From NCBI RefSeq assembly GCF_030253575.1, contig NC_080569.1, positions 9,491,501 to 9,555,500 of the forward strand: a stretch of DNA of 64,000 nucleotides, in the 5' to 3' direction. Shown here in pieces: positions 10,941 through 22,070 of the stretch. Source of the DNA: Rhododendron vialii (Eukaryota; Streptophyta; Magnoliopsida; Ericales; Ericaceae). Under the pieces are notes generated by a model. The model saw only the letters and a program-made list of their open reading frames with translations. It searched no databases and had not been told where the DNA came from. The position numbers and the translations under genes are program-made. Each line of letters begins with the position of its first letter. Positions within the stretch are counted from its first letter, which is position 1.

Positions 10941-12705
10941 GTGCCCTCATATGCCTCCAATCGCCACTCTCGTACCACCACATCAACCCTCCAACGCCCC
11001 AAATCACAACTGGTACGCCACCTCAAAGACCGCTACGACCATTAGCCTAAACTATAGGATCGAGAGAAAGATAGAGAAATGATCTAGTTATGAAATTAAA
11101 GTTATTAATAATGTATGAACCTAGATTTTTTTAATAAAGACAAAAAGAAGCTAAATGAAAATTTGACGCAAAAATTAACAAAGGTTAAACCAGGCTGGAA
11201 TGATTTCTATACTTTAAATTTTCACCAATGGCATGATAACAAATAAGATGGTGCGTGAAATTTCTAAATGATCGAGATTACTTATGTTATACGCAATGGG
11301 ATCGCAAACCAAACACACACACTCAACCAAATATAACTCAATAACAAAGACATCTATTAAGAAATAAAGAAATCTAAGTAGTTTTCCAAAACCGAATACA
11401 TCCACCGTTATTACAAAAATGAAGAATATTACTTGATGTGGTTATCTTTTACCCGAACAAGATCACACCGAAAAAAGGGTGGGGTTTGAGGCACAGACTA
11501 ACTAAAGTCGCTCTTTTGAGACGATTCAGGTCGTCTACGGAAGAACTCCAGTGTAATAGACCACAAATTTGCACGCCATCCACAGGTTGTAACAAGCTGT
11601 CATGCTCAACCAATTCTAGTTGTGAACCCTTATAAATTTACACTACTTTTCAAGGGTAAGAACTAAGAGAAGATCAAACTCTTAAATTAGGGTTAGATTT
11701 TGGGTTTTTCTGGCTACATCTAGCCCGCTCTGTTGGGTTAGGCTTTTTGTGCTTTATTGTTTGATCTGAACATTTTTGGCCCTCAGATGTTTTGGGCTTT
11801 ATCCCTTAGGTGCGTTTGGGCTTGTCCCAACTGGATATTTTTTCAACTTTTGGTTGGAATCTTTTTCTCCTCTCTCCATTAATTTTGCGGATTTTTTTTT
11901 TAAAAAAAGTACACTAATAGGAAAGACAAAATCCTTTTGTTGGTTAGTCTATCCACGTTTTTCACCCATACACCTTGCATTCGGTGTAAACTTGGTATTG
12001 AATAAGAAATGAATGACCACGTGCATGTTTTTTTATGAGCCAATATCTCTTACAAGTAACTCCACAAAATCTTAAATAATGTCCAAAATATTTCTTAGTA
12101 ATCACAAATTAAGCAAACGTGATTTTTAAACCTCAGAAGAGCTAAACAACTGAGCATTAACACTAAAATCATCACTGTTTCGAAACCAAAGAATCTCAAA
12201 ACGGTAAAAAAAAATGTTTCACTATTAATGTGGAATACAAACTGATCAACATAAAATAAATTTAACGTCTCCAATTTCTTTTAAAAAATAATGATTATTC
12301 AATATTGTAACTCTATTTTTTCTTGATAAAAATACTCTTTAACATTCGCGGGGCAGCTGATTGATCACTATTTGTGGAGGATTACTACCACACTAAAACT
12401 TCACAAATACTAATACAAATTCTCTCTCAATCTCTGTTGAGTCCACCACAATCATTACAGAAGTTTACAAGTATCTTAATACTATATACAAAACATGAGA
12501 GAGGAGGAGCGTCCATCAACGGATGATTCGTTCCGATGCTCTGCTGCTATCTCTGAAATTGCTGGTGCTGCCGGGAAAAAAACACTTCTACAAGCTAGGC
12601 TAACATCGGTCCAATTGGATTTGAGCCAATGCCCTCAAATTTCAACTTTGGCGAAAAATTCACGGTTCACTGATCGACGCTGCCCCGAGTGCGCCCATCT
12701 CCGGA
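10941..12705. other. intergenic, nothing recognised
   Basis: AT-rich DNA. Short open stretches at 11214-11405, 11438-11635, 11776-12012 and 12495-12713 have no recognisable domains or codon-use signal. Confidence 0.45.
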
Positions 12706-12976
12706 GATATTAATTATGAATTAACTCCAAACAGTGCTTGAACTCCTTCGTCAACATGTCTGCTGGATTGTCTGCAGTAGCAATGTCCCCTTCTCCCGAA
12801 TAAAGTGATAACGGATATTTGTATGCTTTGTCCGGGAGCGATGCACTTGATTATTTCGCTAAATGAATGACATTCAAGTCTGACTATATATAATACTGTA
12901 GTAGACAAGTGACATTTTCATCTGAACCCAAAACACCAACTAACCGCGGACCTCCAGCCATCGTAAAATACATACC
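12706..12976 (-). mobile_element. Ty1/Copia pol remnant (RNase H end), broken fossil
   Basis: On the minus strand this is homologous to 21792-22070, where a recognisable Copia RNase H tail can be read (HFIREKG and DNPADMLTK type motifs). It is a short, broken fragment without LTRs. It abuts the stop codon of ZAT gene 2 almost directly, and the same junction is present in the duplicated block near 22.07 kb. The association therefore predates that duplication. Confidence 0.7.
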
Positions 12977-12979
12977 CTT

Positions 12980-13429
12980 TCAAGCAATCAACCACATCGG
13001 GGCCAGTGTCAAATTCAAATCCAAGAACATATTTCCCTTTTCGCTACCAACCGACTTCTCCACCACGGGCCGGCCCATCGCCTGCCCGTCGTCGCTGGCG
13101 GCTGCCGGACGGTGCCTCCTCATGTGCCCCCCGAGTGCCTGCCCTATCGCGAACTCCAGCCCGCAGATAGAGCACTCGTGCGCCTTCGGCTTCTCCGGCG
13201 TCGTCTGAGAGTGGAGGAAGTCCCCATCCGCCGCTGTCAACCTCGGCTTCTTGTGGCTGGCCCTGTGGCCGCCGAGGGCTTGGAACGACGGGAACTCCCG
13301 GTTGCACGTCTTGCAGGCGAAGACGCGGCCGGGGGCGGCGCCGACTCGTGAGAGGAGCATGAGGCTGTTGGCCATGGCCAGTGCCTCCACGTCCCCGTCT
13401 TGTTCTCTGCTTCTTTTCAGTACAGTCAT
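12980..13429 (-). CDS. C2H2 zinc-finger EAR repressor, ZAT11/ZAT12 type (copy 2)
   Basis: A single-exon 149-aa paralogue of the gene at 3017-3460, in the same orientation 9.5 kb away. L-box-like [12 protein letters not shown] lies at 15-26. Finger 1 is C39/C42/H55/H59 and finger 2 is C86/C89/H102/H106, both with QALGGH. The EAR motif is LDLNLTL (136-142). The start is taken at 13429 because [10 protein letters not shown] matches copy 1; the upstream in-frame codons have no ATG. Predicted role: nuclear stress-responsive transcriptional repressor. The 3' side is odd: a Copia remnant begins within a few bases of the TGA, so the 3' UTR and polyadenylation signal must come from transposon sequence. 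The coding region shows no damage, so it is likely functional. Confidence 0.92.
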   Translation of the reverse strand: MTVLKRSREQDGDVEALAMANSLMLLSRVGAAPGRVFACKTCNREFPSFQALGGHRASHKKPRLTAADGDFLHSQTTPEKPKAHECSICGLEFAIGQALGGHMRRHRPAAASDDGQAMGRPVVEKSVGSEKGNMFLDLNLTLAPMWLIA

Positions 13430-13651
13430 GGTTCTATGAGGTGAGGAATTATTCAATCAAAGGGTGAATGCGTTGATTTTTTCTTTGAGAAGAAATCGAA
13501 TCACTTGTTGGGTACTTGGGGCGTGTGGGGGAGATATATATATATATAGGTTGTAGTGAGGGATTTGGTTGGGACTCTGTTTTCTTGGGCACTAAGAAAA
13601 GCGTGAGTTCTTGCTCTGGAAGATACTAGATGGAGATGGAGATGTACATAT

Positions 13652-13682
<31 letters not shown>

Positions 13683-13842
13683 TGTGGTGGGGTGTAATAT
13701 GTACTAGGTGCAGTGGAATTTTAGTCGTCAGGGCTCACGACAACAAGCGTAGGCCGCGTATAGAGTCGTGTGGGGTGAGCTCAGAATTAGTATGAGATGT
13801 ATGTTTTGTTGTAACTTTCTTTGACAGTTCTAGAACTTTCCT
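13430..13842 (-). promoter_or_regulatory. ZAT copy 2 promoter with TATA run and heat-shock element
   Basis: A TATA-like run lies at 13534-13548, about 105 bp before the ATG. The first 200 bp match the copy 1 promoter. TTCTAGAACTTTC at 13828-13840 fits the TTCnnGAAnnTTC heat-shock consensus, and its core is shared with copy 1. A GA microsatellite (13656-13682) lies between them. Confidence 0.55.
13656..13682 (+). repeat. (GA)n microsatellite
   Basis: Uninterrupted GA dinucleotide run in the promoter of ZAT copy 2, absent from copy 1 at this place. Confidence 0.9.
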
Positions 13843-14173
13843 GGATACCAGTATTTTAGTCAAGCAGATGGGATGCGGTCAGTATTGCGTGGGGAGTGGG
13901 CGCCCACGGAATAAGAACCAATCAAAAATCAGATTTTTGAGTCGGTTTAGGTGTATGTTCGTGGGAGACCCGCAAGATCCAATCGGAGTCAGATAGTATT
14001 TGAGTCGGTTTTGGTGTAATCGTTCGTTGGAGACCCGTAAGATATTTAACCAAACGGTGTCAGAAATTTTTTTTTTTATAGGCAAAAATTTTTTTGATAG
14101 CAAAATATCTTGCGGGTCTCCGACGAACAGTTGCACCAAAACCGACTCAAATACTCTCTGATAGTAGAAGCCG

Positions 14174-14507
14174 TAGGGGTGTGCACGGGTCGGGTTTGGC
14201 CCAAACCCGACATGTCAGGTAACACCATTTTTGGCCCCGAACCCGAATCGAACAAGTAGTAAGAACCGTCCGCGAGCCCGATTTTTTACGTCAGGTCTGG
14301 TCGGGTCCAACCAAAACCGAATTAATCTATATGAATTGGTCGGTTTTGGTCGGGTCGGGTAAGAAACACACCACCCCGAACCGAAATCTGAATTTTTTTT
14401 ATACAGAAAATGAACCTGTACCCTACCAAACCACATGTTCGGCCCCGCTCGAGACCCTTTGGGTCGGATCGGGCTGGTCGAGTTGCGGGTTTTTTTGCTC
14501 ACCCCTA
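14174..14507. mobile_element. hAT-like MITE with TAGGGGTG ends
   Basis: It begins TAGGGGTGTGCACGGGTCGG and ends GCTCACCCCTA. The interior is full of CGGGTCGG/CCGAACCCGA motifs, a well-known plant hAT-MITE pattern. It is inserted in the 65-bp repeat array. The 8-bp target repeat is not preserved. Confidence 0.6.
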
Positions 14508-14732
14508 TTTGACACCGATCGAAGTCAAATATTTGAGTCGGTTTAGGTGTTATTGTTCGTTGGAGACCCGCAAGATATTTAACCAATAAGTGTTAGTTTT
14601 TTTTTTTTTGACAGGCAAAATTTTTATTAAAAATGAGGAGATGGGAAAGGAAAATCCAACAAAAAGTTAGACAATACAACACATGGCCGAAGCCCAACAC
14701 CCAAGGTCTAACACGGGAGTCCAAAAATAATA

Positions 14733-15001
14733 CTCCCTCCATCCGTAAATGTTTGAAACTTTTGAGAGTTCTAATTTTTAAAGAAGAAATATTATTATAT
14801 TGTGCAAAAATTAAGTGTCCAATCTTACCCTTCTAGTGTACTTTGAATAGTACTTGAAAATTTGAATTTGAAATTTTGTGTCCAAAAGAAAAGGGTAACA
14901 TAAGAGGTTTACTATATTTTGCTTTGACTTTTCAAAATGGACAAATTATATGGGACAACAAAAAGCATAAAAGTGTCTCAAATATTTAGGAACGGAGGGA
15001 G
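14733..15001. mobile_element. Stowaway MITE
   Basis: CTCCCTCCATCCGTAAATG at the left and the inverted TTTAGGAACGGAGGGAG at the right, flanked by TA at 14731-14732 and 15002-15003. No coding capacity. Confidence 0.9.
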
Positions 15002-15352
15002 TATCAATAAAGCCCAATAACAAACAAGCCCAAAAAGACCCGCCCGACAAACCCTGTCCCACGAAACCCTAACCTGAAACTTAACTACTACCGCACAAAA
15101 CACCGAAAGCACCACCACCCAGACCAGCACCACCACCCAACCGTCTCACTGTTAAGCAGATCCGATCACTCTCAGACGTAGATGACCGGTGTCAAACATT
15201 TGAGTTGGTTTAGGTGTAAAGAGACCCACAAGATTTTTAACCAATTGGTGTCAGATTTTTTGAGTCGGTTTAGGTGTAAATGTTCGTTGGAGACCTACAA
15301 GATATTTAACCAATCGGTGTCATATTTTTTAGTCGGTTTTGGTGTATCTTGT

Positions 15353-15900
15353 TCCGGCTTGAGCAACTCTACACTTTGCCTCGCCCAATGGCATCTCCGG
15401 TTCCTTCCTTTTCTTGTAGGAGGATAGAGTTCGAGCCCTATGAAGATGTTAGGTGGTCTGAGACTATGGAGAGCTTTTAGACCCTTCGGCGGCCTAATTT
15501 CTACTGTCTGCTAACTTCCCCTAACCTCCGCCGATGTATAACGCTTGGCAAAAAAAAGACTTTGCACTTCTTATATGGGAAACAAACACCCTTTACTGTA
15601 CACTACAGTCGGCGATCTATATCGTTTATCTCTGCAATTAAGGTCTAAGATATGTTCAACATATCCTGTAGGGTATGATGCTTTTAGCCAATTTGAACCA
15701 TGTGAAACATTTTTGGATTCTAAAGTCATGTAGGATATTTTAATTTGGTAAAATTTGGGCTATTGAAAACATTTTTAGACTGTTTGAATTGTGCACTATA
15801 GGGGTGTAGTGCACTCATAAGCACTTCGATTATGATTATATATGCTGGAAAAAAAAATCTTTTATGTTTTATTAAAAAAGGACAATTTTCATAATGAAAA
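15353..15900. other. intergenic, nothing recognised
   Basis: No gene or complete element seen. Its right edge is the sharp start of the segmental duplication. Confidence 0.4.
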
Positions 15901-16595
15901 CTAAAATTTATGAGATGGAGAGAGTGCTGAAATTAACTAGTTACATCACATAGAATTCTAGTACAAAAACCCAAGTCTTCTCCGTGTCTAAAAATTAATC
16001 TGTATTTTGGAGGATAAAAATAATAGTAAACGAGAAAGAGGGAAAAAATGAGTGAATTTGAAATATTCTTTACTTTTTTGTAGTTTGTATTTGGGGTGGG
16101 GACGAGAAAAATAAAAAATGGAAGAGAAACGAAAAGAGAACAGTTAAAGTGAAACGTACGTAGTTTTCTAGTCTCTCCTTTCTTTTAAGGTAGTTATACC
16201 TTCTTCTTCTTTTTTTTAATTACTTAGTCCTAGTATTTGAGTGTGAAAGGAAGTTAAAAAAGACCAAAGAGCATGAGACTCGTGCTCTATGGTCTTTAAG
16301 TCGTCGCACACATGTAGTAATTTAATTGGCCAACACACCTCAGAGATTACGTGGACAATTAAGTCGTCGCATACAAGTAACCCGTAAGGAAGTGCACATC
16401 GGTGCGAATAATAAATAAAAGTATAATTAAATGACGTACGTACAAATATAAGAATATATATTATTATAGTTTGACCATTTACTAATTGTAGTAAATTAGT
16501 AGCTTAATTTGCGATTAATCTACGCTGTTCGTCCATGAGGTATCTGCGTGTGACCTTCGTCTTTCACACTCACTCACACACCTTGAATTGTTTAT

Positions 16596-16897
16596 GGAGA
16601 AACTACAGTACACATTCCTTATTTGGGTATTGTGTATCATATGCATCTTCCAAAATATTATGATTATAGAGAAAATGTTACGAATCGTATTGCTAAAAAC
16701 TTATGAATCGTATAAAGGTTGCGAAATACACCAAAATATTATGAATCATAATGAAAATATTACGAATCGTACTACTAAAAAGTTATAAATTCTAGAACAA
16801 AAGTTACGAAACACGCTAAAATATTATGAATGAACCATAAAATAAAATAGGTGCATATGATACACCTTTTTAAGAAATGTGTATTATAGACTTTCCC
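16596..16897. mobile_element. MULE-type MITE (family M3) in X1
   Basis: Ends GGAGAAACTACAGTACACAT and the inverted AATGTGTATTATAGACTTTC; inner arms share 'tgtatcatatgca'. It is flanked by a perfect 9-bp duplication ATTGTTTAT (16587-16595 and 16898-16906). The interior repeats 'ttacgaatcgta'. It is also present in X2 (24425-24722), so it inserted before the duplication. Confidence 0.75.
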
Positions 16898-17318
16898 ATT
16901 GTTTATTGATCAACTTGGTAAAACTTGATCACTTGGTCCGAAAGATGGGGCACATTGGATGGCTCTTGGTTTTTTGAATGAAAAAAGCATCTTTTACAAT
17001 ACTAGGTTCGTTTAGTTGTTCAAGAATTTTGTGCAAGAAAATAGTGAAGATATATTTTCCCGCGTGTGTTCTTTGGATAAAAACGTCTATCAGTTAGGAC
17101 TTACTAATACTTAACACTTTCACAACCATCGGTAACCACGTGATGCGTCATTAATGTATTAATAAAATGTGCTTCATGTGTTAGATGACTAATTATTAGC
17201 AGTTGATTTTTTTTTCTTCCAATTTTGTCACCTCTAAATCTAAATCCTGACTCAACCCATGACGGGATTAAGATTGATCCTAGTCCAATCTCATAAAATG
17301 AAATTTCACACTCAAACA

Positions 17319-17598
17319 TATATAGCTCAATGGGCCAGGACTCTTGCACCTTATTAGGAGGTCATGAGTTCGAATCTCCCCACCTGCGTGCAGGTGTTCT
17401 TCCTTTTCATTTCTTTCTTTCTTTGTTTCTACCCTATAATGAATTTATTTCTTGTATTGATTGAGTTGTTGGCTTGATTCTTGATTGTCTCGTGGACTCT
17501 TACAGCTGATGTAGTGTCCCGGATTTGTACTTTGTAGTACTCCATATATGATATAAATAATTTCTTCTATCGATTGAAAAAAAAAAAGAAAAAAGACT
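17319..17598 (+). mobile_element. tRNA-derived SINE (family S1)
   Basis: The head TAGCTCAATGGGCCAGGACT resembles box A, and GAGTTCGAATCTC (near 17369) is a clear box B. The body is shared with 766-1092 and the end is A-rich. The same SINE in X2 is interrupted by a MITE and a solo LTR. Confidence 0.7.
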
Positions 17599-17659
17599 TA
17601 GAGATGATAAAATTATTTCGATAACATCAACAATTCTACATTCTATCTCGCGCTCTCTC

Positions 17660-17714
17660 TCTCTCCCTTCCTATCTCTATCTCTATCACTATCTCTATCT
17701 CTATCTCTATCTCT
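17660..17714 (+). repeat. (CTATCT)n and CT microsatellite
   Basis: Simple hexamer repeat with CT run. It is shorter in X2, where a hAT-like element sits at the end of the run. Confidence 0.8.
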
Positions 17715-18429
17715 AACAAATGTATATGTGCGTAGAAGTTACACTGGGAGAGTAGTGTCAATGGTCATGCAATATATGTCGTACTCTACTACTAGTTTAT
17801 TGCTCGCCACGTAGATCTAACTTGGGGGTAACGTAAGGCTTTATTCCAAAGCAGAGAAATTGATGAGGAGGACAGGACAGACCCAGTGCATATATATACA
17901 CGCACACCCGGGGCAGTGCTATTACCAGTCTTAGTCAACCCACATTGTCCATGTATATCACGAAAAGAGAATTAATTAAAGTTCCACATAAGTCACATGA
18001 TAAAGCGTAAGGCTCCAGAATTCTTATTATCATTCCGTGTACGTAACAAAATTGAACACATGTGGCGCTTTGAGTTGATCTTGGAAATCAGCCTTGGCCT
18101 GTGGATTAGATAGAATCGAACACTTGGTCAATAATCAGAGAGCTACTCTCAAGTAGTACAGTACTATAAATTAGTTATTGGGTCAAACAAATGACCGGCC
18201 GTACCAAAAATCGTACCATATTATATGTTTGATGCCCTTTTTTTGTCTTTTTGTTAAAATTTGTTGGATGCTCCTACCCCAAGAGCCTGTTCTAGATCTT
18301 CAATAGACATAGCCATGGTGTCCGTTGGTTAATCTTTTCTATGTTCATACTTCATACCTTCCAAATCGTCATATCTCTGACCTTGACGAACCCGTAAGAA
18401 TAGCAAAAGTATTTTCTTTTTTCAATGTA

Positions 18430-18680
18430 CTCTCTTCGTCCCAGTTTGTTTGTCTCCTTTTTGACTTTTTGAAAACGTTTGACCTCTCAAAGAATTAGCT
18501 ATAATTTTCAATTCGTAATATTTTTAATATGTAATATGGATCTTGTTTGATAGATCTCAATTAGTTTTATTATACAAAATCTTTAAAATCATAAAAAAAT
18601 ATTATAAAATGTAAGATATAAGTATATTTTTGAAAGACACGTATTTCGACAATTAGACAAACAAATTGGGATGGAGGGAG
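18430..18680. mobile_element. Stowaway MITE present in X1 only
   Basis: It starts CTCTCTTCGTCCCAGTTTG and ends with the inverted AAATTGGGATGGAGGGAG, flanked by TA (18428-18429 and 18681-18682). X2 reads straight through the site near 29428 as TCAATGTAATAGTTG with a single TA, the expected empty site. Confidence 0.9.
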
Positions 18681-18997
18681 TAATAGTTGGGTTTTTTAAA
18701 ATTGTAGGCGGGATGACTATTCCTACTGGTCCCCCCTCTGGCCACATTCTTAGTTAGTATGTTAGTTCACAGAGAGTTCAGAGATTGCCCGTAACCCTGA
18801 ACCCCAATCGCCTCTCATGGGGCTTGAACCTGCCTCCACCGAAAGAGGCAATGGGTGCATGATGCCTGAAAAGTCGTAGATCGCCTAGGTATATAAATAT
18901 TTGCTATGTTCCGAATTTTTTCAATATCAACCCACAATCAATATATTAACCCAATCAATCACCGGAAAGCAATAAACATAAGAATACCAAGATATAC

Positions 18998-19977
18998 GTG
19001 AAAAACCCTAAACGGAAAAAAAATAAACTACGGGAAGGAATCAAACACTATAAACATTGTGTAATTACAAGTAATCTTACCCTACAATTTGAATCATCAC
19101 AATCGAGCCTAAGATCTACTAACCAAATCCACGTTCACCATACCCAGTGCTTGACCGCCACTGTCTTGAATCCACAAGCCTTCCACACTCCTTCGAAAAT
19201 TCACCGAAGAACAAATCTAAGTTTGTAGAAATGAAGTTGTGAATATTTCTTGGAGTTTCATTCTGGCTACGGTTGAATAAGAACTCCAAGACTGTAAAAA
19301 TACCACTCTATCTTGTCTGAACTAGACCCACGTTCTTTTTCTTTTTTTTCCTGCTGCTCCTTTTGTTTCGTTTCCCTAGCATACAAAAGAATAGTGGTAC
19401 CTTTTGTATTAGCCGTAAGGTGTGCACCACTTCCGTCTTATTTAGGCAGGTTTTACCAATTGATCTCAAATTGATACCCAGTCAATCCATTCCAATTGAG
19501 CTCTCTCCGACCACTTGATCTAAATGCGATCATTTCATTCAATCACTCTCAATTACAAATAAAGATTCGATTTCCTTCCACTTCCTAAACAGACACTCTA
19601 GAAATAAATAAATTATAACTCAATAATGAGGGATACAATTAAATGTGTGTTTTGTTTTGAAATTTGCCAACATATATAGAGAGACCATGGCCTGTGGTCC
19701 TAACAATGCCAACTGAGCTAAAAGCACATTGACTTGGTAGATTCAAACATAATCTCTATAGTATTATTATGAAAAGAAAGTTGTCGTACCGATTAGAAAG
19801 GTTATCACTCTTTTTTTTTTTGTTGGAAGGTTTCTCACTCTTGTTTTGCTGAAATCATGCACATGAGTATTTTGTTAGGAGAGTTTTTTGAGAAATTTTT
19901 TATGAGAGTAATGATTGGAAGCAGGGGTAATGAGTGGAGAGAGAAATGAGAATAATGATTGGAGATAAGTGTAATAA
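18998..19977. other. 5' region of the X1 unit, no gene recognised
   Basis: Conserved with 30600-31512 at DNA level, but the reading frames are not, so it is not coding. It belongs to the duplicated upstream region of the MBD gene. Confidence 0.5.
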
Positions 19978-20209
19978 GGCTCCGTTCCAGAATACCTTCT
20001 TAAAAAATAAGTACTTATTTCATATTTTCAAACTCAAAAATAATATAAATGAAAAATTATTTTTCAATTTTTTTTTCACCGTATAAAAGATCTCATAATC
20101 AAACAAGATCCATATTGATAAGAAAATTATTTACGTAAACACATGATTTTTGAGCTTGAAATTGCCTTCTTAAAAAATAAGTACTTATTTCCGTTTCCGG
20201 AACGGGGCC
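19978..20209. mobile_element. Tourist-like (PIF/Harbinger) MITE in X1
   Basis: Ends GGCTCCGTTCCAGAATACC and the inverted TTTCCGGAACGGGGCC, flanked by the 3-bp duplication TAA (19975-19977 and 20210-20212). Inner arms 'ccttcttaaaaaataagtac' recur near both ends. X2 lacks this and about 400 bp around it. Confidence 0.82.
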
Positions 20210-20338
20210 TAAGTGAAGAGTAATGATTGAAAGTATGAAATATTTTTTGAAAAACATTTTTCAAAATGTGAAACAAACAAGGCATTTAACATTCAAATGA
20301 AATGTTCCCTCAGTTCCGTTTGTTTATCTACCTTTTTT

Positions 20339-20547
20339 GTTATACTGCACCCCAGTGTAATGTGCACGTAGGGTGGCACACAATCATTGATCTCATTAAT
20401 CAACAGTTCAGATTAAAAATAATCTTTTACCGGTAAAAGATATTTATTATCGGTCAAAGTTAAAAAATACATCGCAACCGTTGATTAATGAGATCGATGA
20501 TCCGTGTACCGCACTACACACGCTCTACACCGGGGTGCACTACAGCA
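20339..20547. mobile_element. foldback MITE with GTGCACCCC ends
   Basis: GTTATACTGCACCCCAGTGT on the left pairs with ACCGGGGTGCACTACAGCAC on the right. Inner arms 'gatctcattaatcaac' and 'gttgattaatgagatc' also pair. It is shared with X2 (31568-31762). Confidence 0.65.
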
Positions 20548-21505
20548 CCTCCGGTTCCCATTTTAATTCGACTCTTGAAAGTTTTATTATGCCCTTTCTC
20601 TTAATAGTTTCATTATGCCGTTTCTCTTTGGAAGCACAACAAAAAGGTGATTGATTTTCACTCTCATTCCTTATAAATGCACTTTCTTTTTTGCCCTCTT
20701 GCAGTGTGAATTTCCAATAATGTCCTTCAAAAGATGTGGAAGAGTCTCCAGATGAAAGGTTATTTTCATAAATTAACATGTAAATTAATAAGCAAAAAAA
20801 AGAAAGAGAGAGTATAATTATGAAAATGGGGTGTGCAAAAATCACTATCCAAAACAAAGTTAAGAGGACAATACTAAGCATGGAAAAATAATATGCCCTT
20901 TTTATCTAATGCTAAAACGACGATGGATATTTTTTATAACTCAAACATAAATATAAAATCTTTCGTCGTTTTGGCACTGGTCGTACAAAAATAAAAATGC
21001 TAGAACTGCACACTTGTACACACAAGAGTGTTGTTTGTGCACTTGTATGTGCAAATGTGTTATTGTAGCACTCTTGAGATAAAAAAAAAAATGTGCATTG
21101 AAAAAAAAAAAGAAATTAATTTTTATACTTCCCTTTTTTCAAGTGCACTCTATTTTTTTATTTTCATTCACGTAGAATTAGAAAATTACTCTGTATACAT
21201 TTTTTTGTTCACACATGAAAATAATAATTATGTAATTTTATATCACTACAAAATAAAAAATGAGTGTATTTGGATAAAGGGGAGTTTGAAAATCAATTCC
21301 CAAGAAAAATTCTACGCCCACAAACACAACACTTTACGCACTGATCGTGTAGTGTGTGTGGGTCCTAACGTGAACAGAAGAAGTGTGTCCGTGATCGTAG
21401 AAGAATTGTTGTGAAAATGTTTCTTCTTTTTATTTAATCGGCGTTTTTTTAGTACAGAAACAGAAGTCGCACTTGACACAGTCTAGAGTGACAGATCATC
21501 ATCCC

Positions 21506-21736
21506 ATGGAGGAGGCGGAGGACAATGTGGCGCTCTCTCGCTCAATGCTGGTCCCTTTCCGAAACCCGACCCCCGCTCACCACGGCGGCGTCGTTCCGTC
21601 CGTCCGCCGCGAACTGGCGGTGGTGGTCCCCACAACCTCCGCAATCACCGCCGCCTCCTCCTTCTCGAGGTTCGAACTCCCTCGCGGATGGTACGTGGAG
21701 AGCATACCCCGCGCCGACGGCATCCGTTCCGACAGG
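21506..21736 (+). pseudogene. duplicated first exon of the MBD7-like gene, cut off after the exon
   Basis: 77 codons from the ATG at 21506 are about 90% identical to exon 1 of the gene at 32732, one codon shorter. They encode the N-terminus and the first strand of MBD 1 (ELPRGWYVESIPRADGIRSDR, only half a domain). The splice-donor context AGG|GT is kept at 21736/21737, but the duplication ends 58 bp later and no second exon follows. If unspliced, the frame stops after VPSLFP. The upstream 1.2 kb is also duplicated, so the promoter may still fire. It could yield a truncated peptide or a chimeric, partly antisense transcript over the ZAT pseudogene; a dead fragment is the simplest view. Confidence 0.85.
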
Positions 21737-21791
21737 GTCCCCTCTCTATTCCCTTGACTTTATTGCCCTTCGAAAAAGAGTAAGTTGTGCT

Positions 21792-22070
21792 TGATATTAA
21801 TTATGAATTAACTCCAAACAGTGCTTGAACTCCTTCGTCAACATGTCGGCTGGATTGTCTGCAGTATATGGCAATGTCCCCTTCTCCCGAATAAAGTGAT
21901 AACGGATATTTGTATGCTTAGTCAGGGAGCGATGCACTAGATTTTTTGATAAATGAATGACATTCTGACTATAATACTGTAGTAGACAAGTGACATTTTC
22001 CTCTGAACCCAAAACACCAACTAACCGCGCACCTACAGCCATCGTAAAATACATACCCTTTCAAGCAATC
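21792..22070 (-). mobile_element. Ty1/Copia pol remnant, broken fossil (second copy)
   Basis: On the minus strand an 85-aa stretch shows a Copia RNase H tail (YHFIREKG, DNPADMLTKEF). It has no LTRs and no rest of pol. It is part of the block duplicated from 12706-13379 and again runs into the ZAT stop codon region. Confidence 0.75.

Larger units (their letters stand above)
13920..15352. repeat. broken array of about 65-bp repeats, some inverted
   Basis: Units share 'gagtcggtttaggtgtaa', 'cgttggagacccgcaagat' and 'aaccaatcggtgtca'. Direct units lie near 13930, 13995, 14526, 15187, 15250 and 15325. An inverted one lies at 14105-14160. The array is interrupted by the hAT-like MITE at 14174 and the Stowaway at 14733. 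Unit function is unknown. Confidence 0.65.
15901..21794 (+). repeat. segmental duplication, copy X1
   Basis: Colinear and same-strand with X2 (23479-33023). 15901-17580 matches 23479-25353. 17580-18720 matches about 27900-29500. 18720-19885 matches 30400-31512. 20285-21794 matches 31513-33023. Similarity runs at about nine bases in ten by eye. X1 ends abruptly 58 bp past the splice donor of the duplicated MBD exon 1, where a ZAT/Copia block is joined. Differences in length are mostly transposon insertions present in only one copy. Confidence 0.88.

Noticed and set aside
12980-13456. A 158-aa version of ZAT copy 2 starting upstream of 13429
   Set aside because: It would need a TTG start. [10 protein letters not shown] at 13429 is conserved with copy 1.
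17319-17390. A tRNA gene suggested by box A and box B
   Set aside because: It lacks a foldable acceptor and anticodon arm and continues into a SINE body with an A-rich tail.
20540-20881. Open frame on the minus strand conserved with 31729-32097
   Set aside because: Both are in the duplicated non-coding upstream region and the start overlaps a MITE. The similarity is due to the segmental duplication, not to coding selection.
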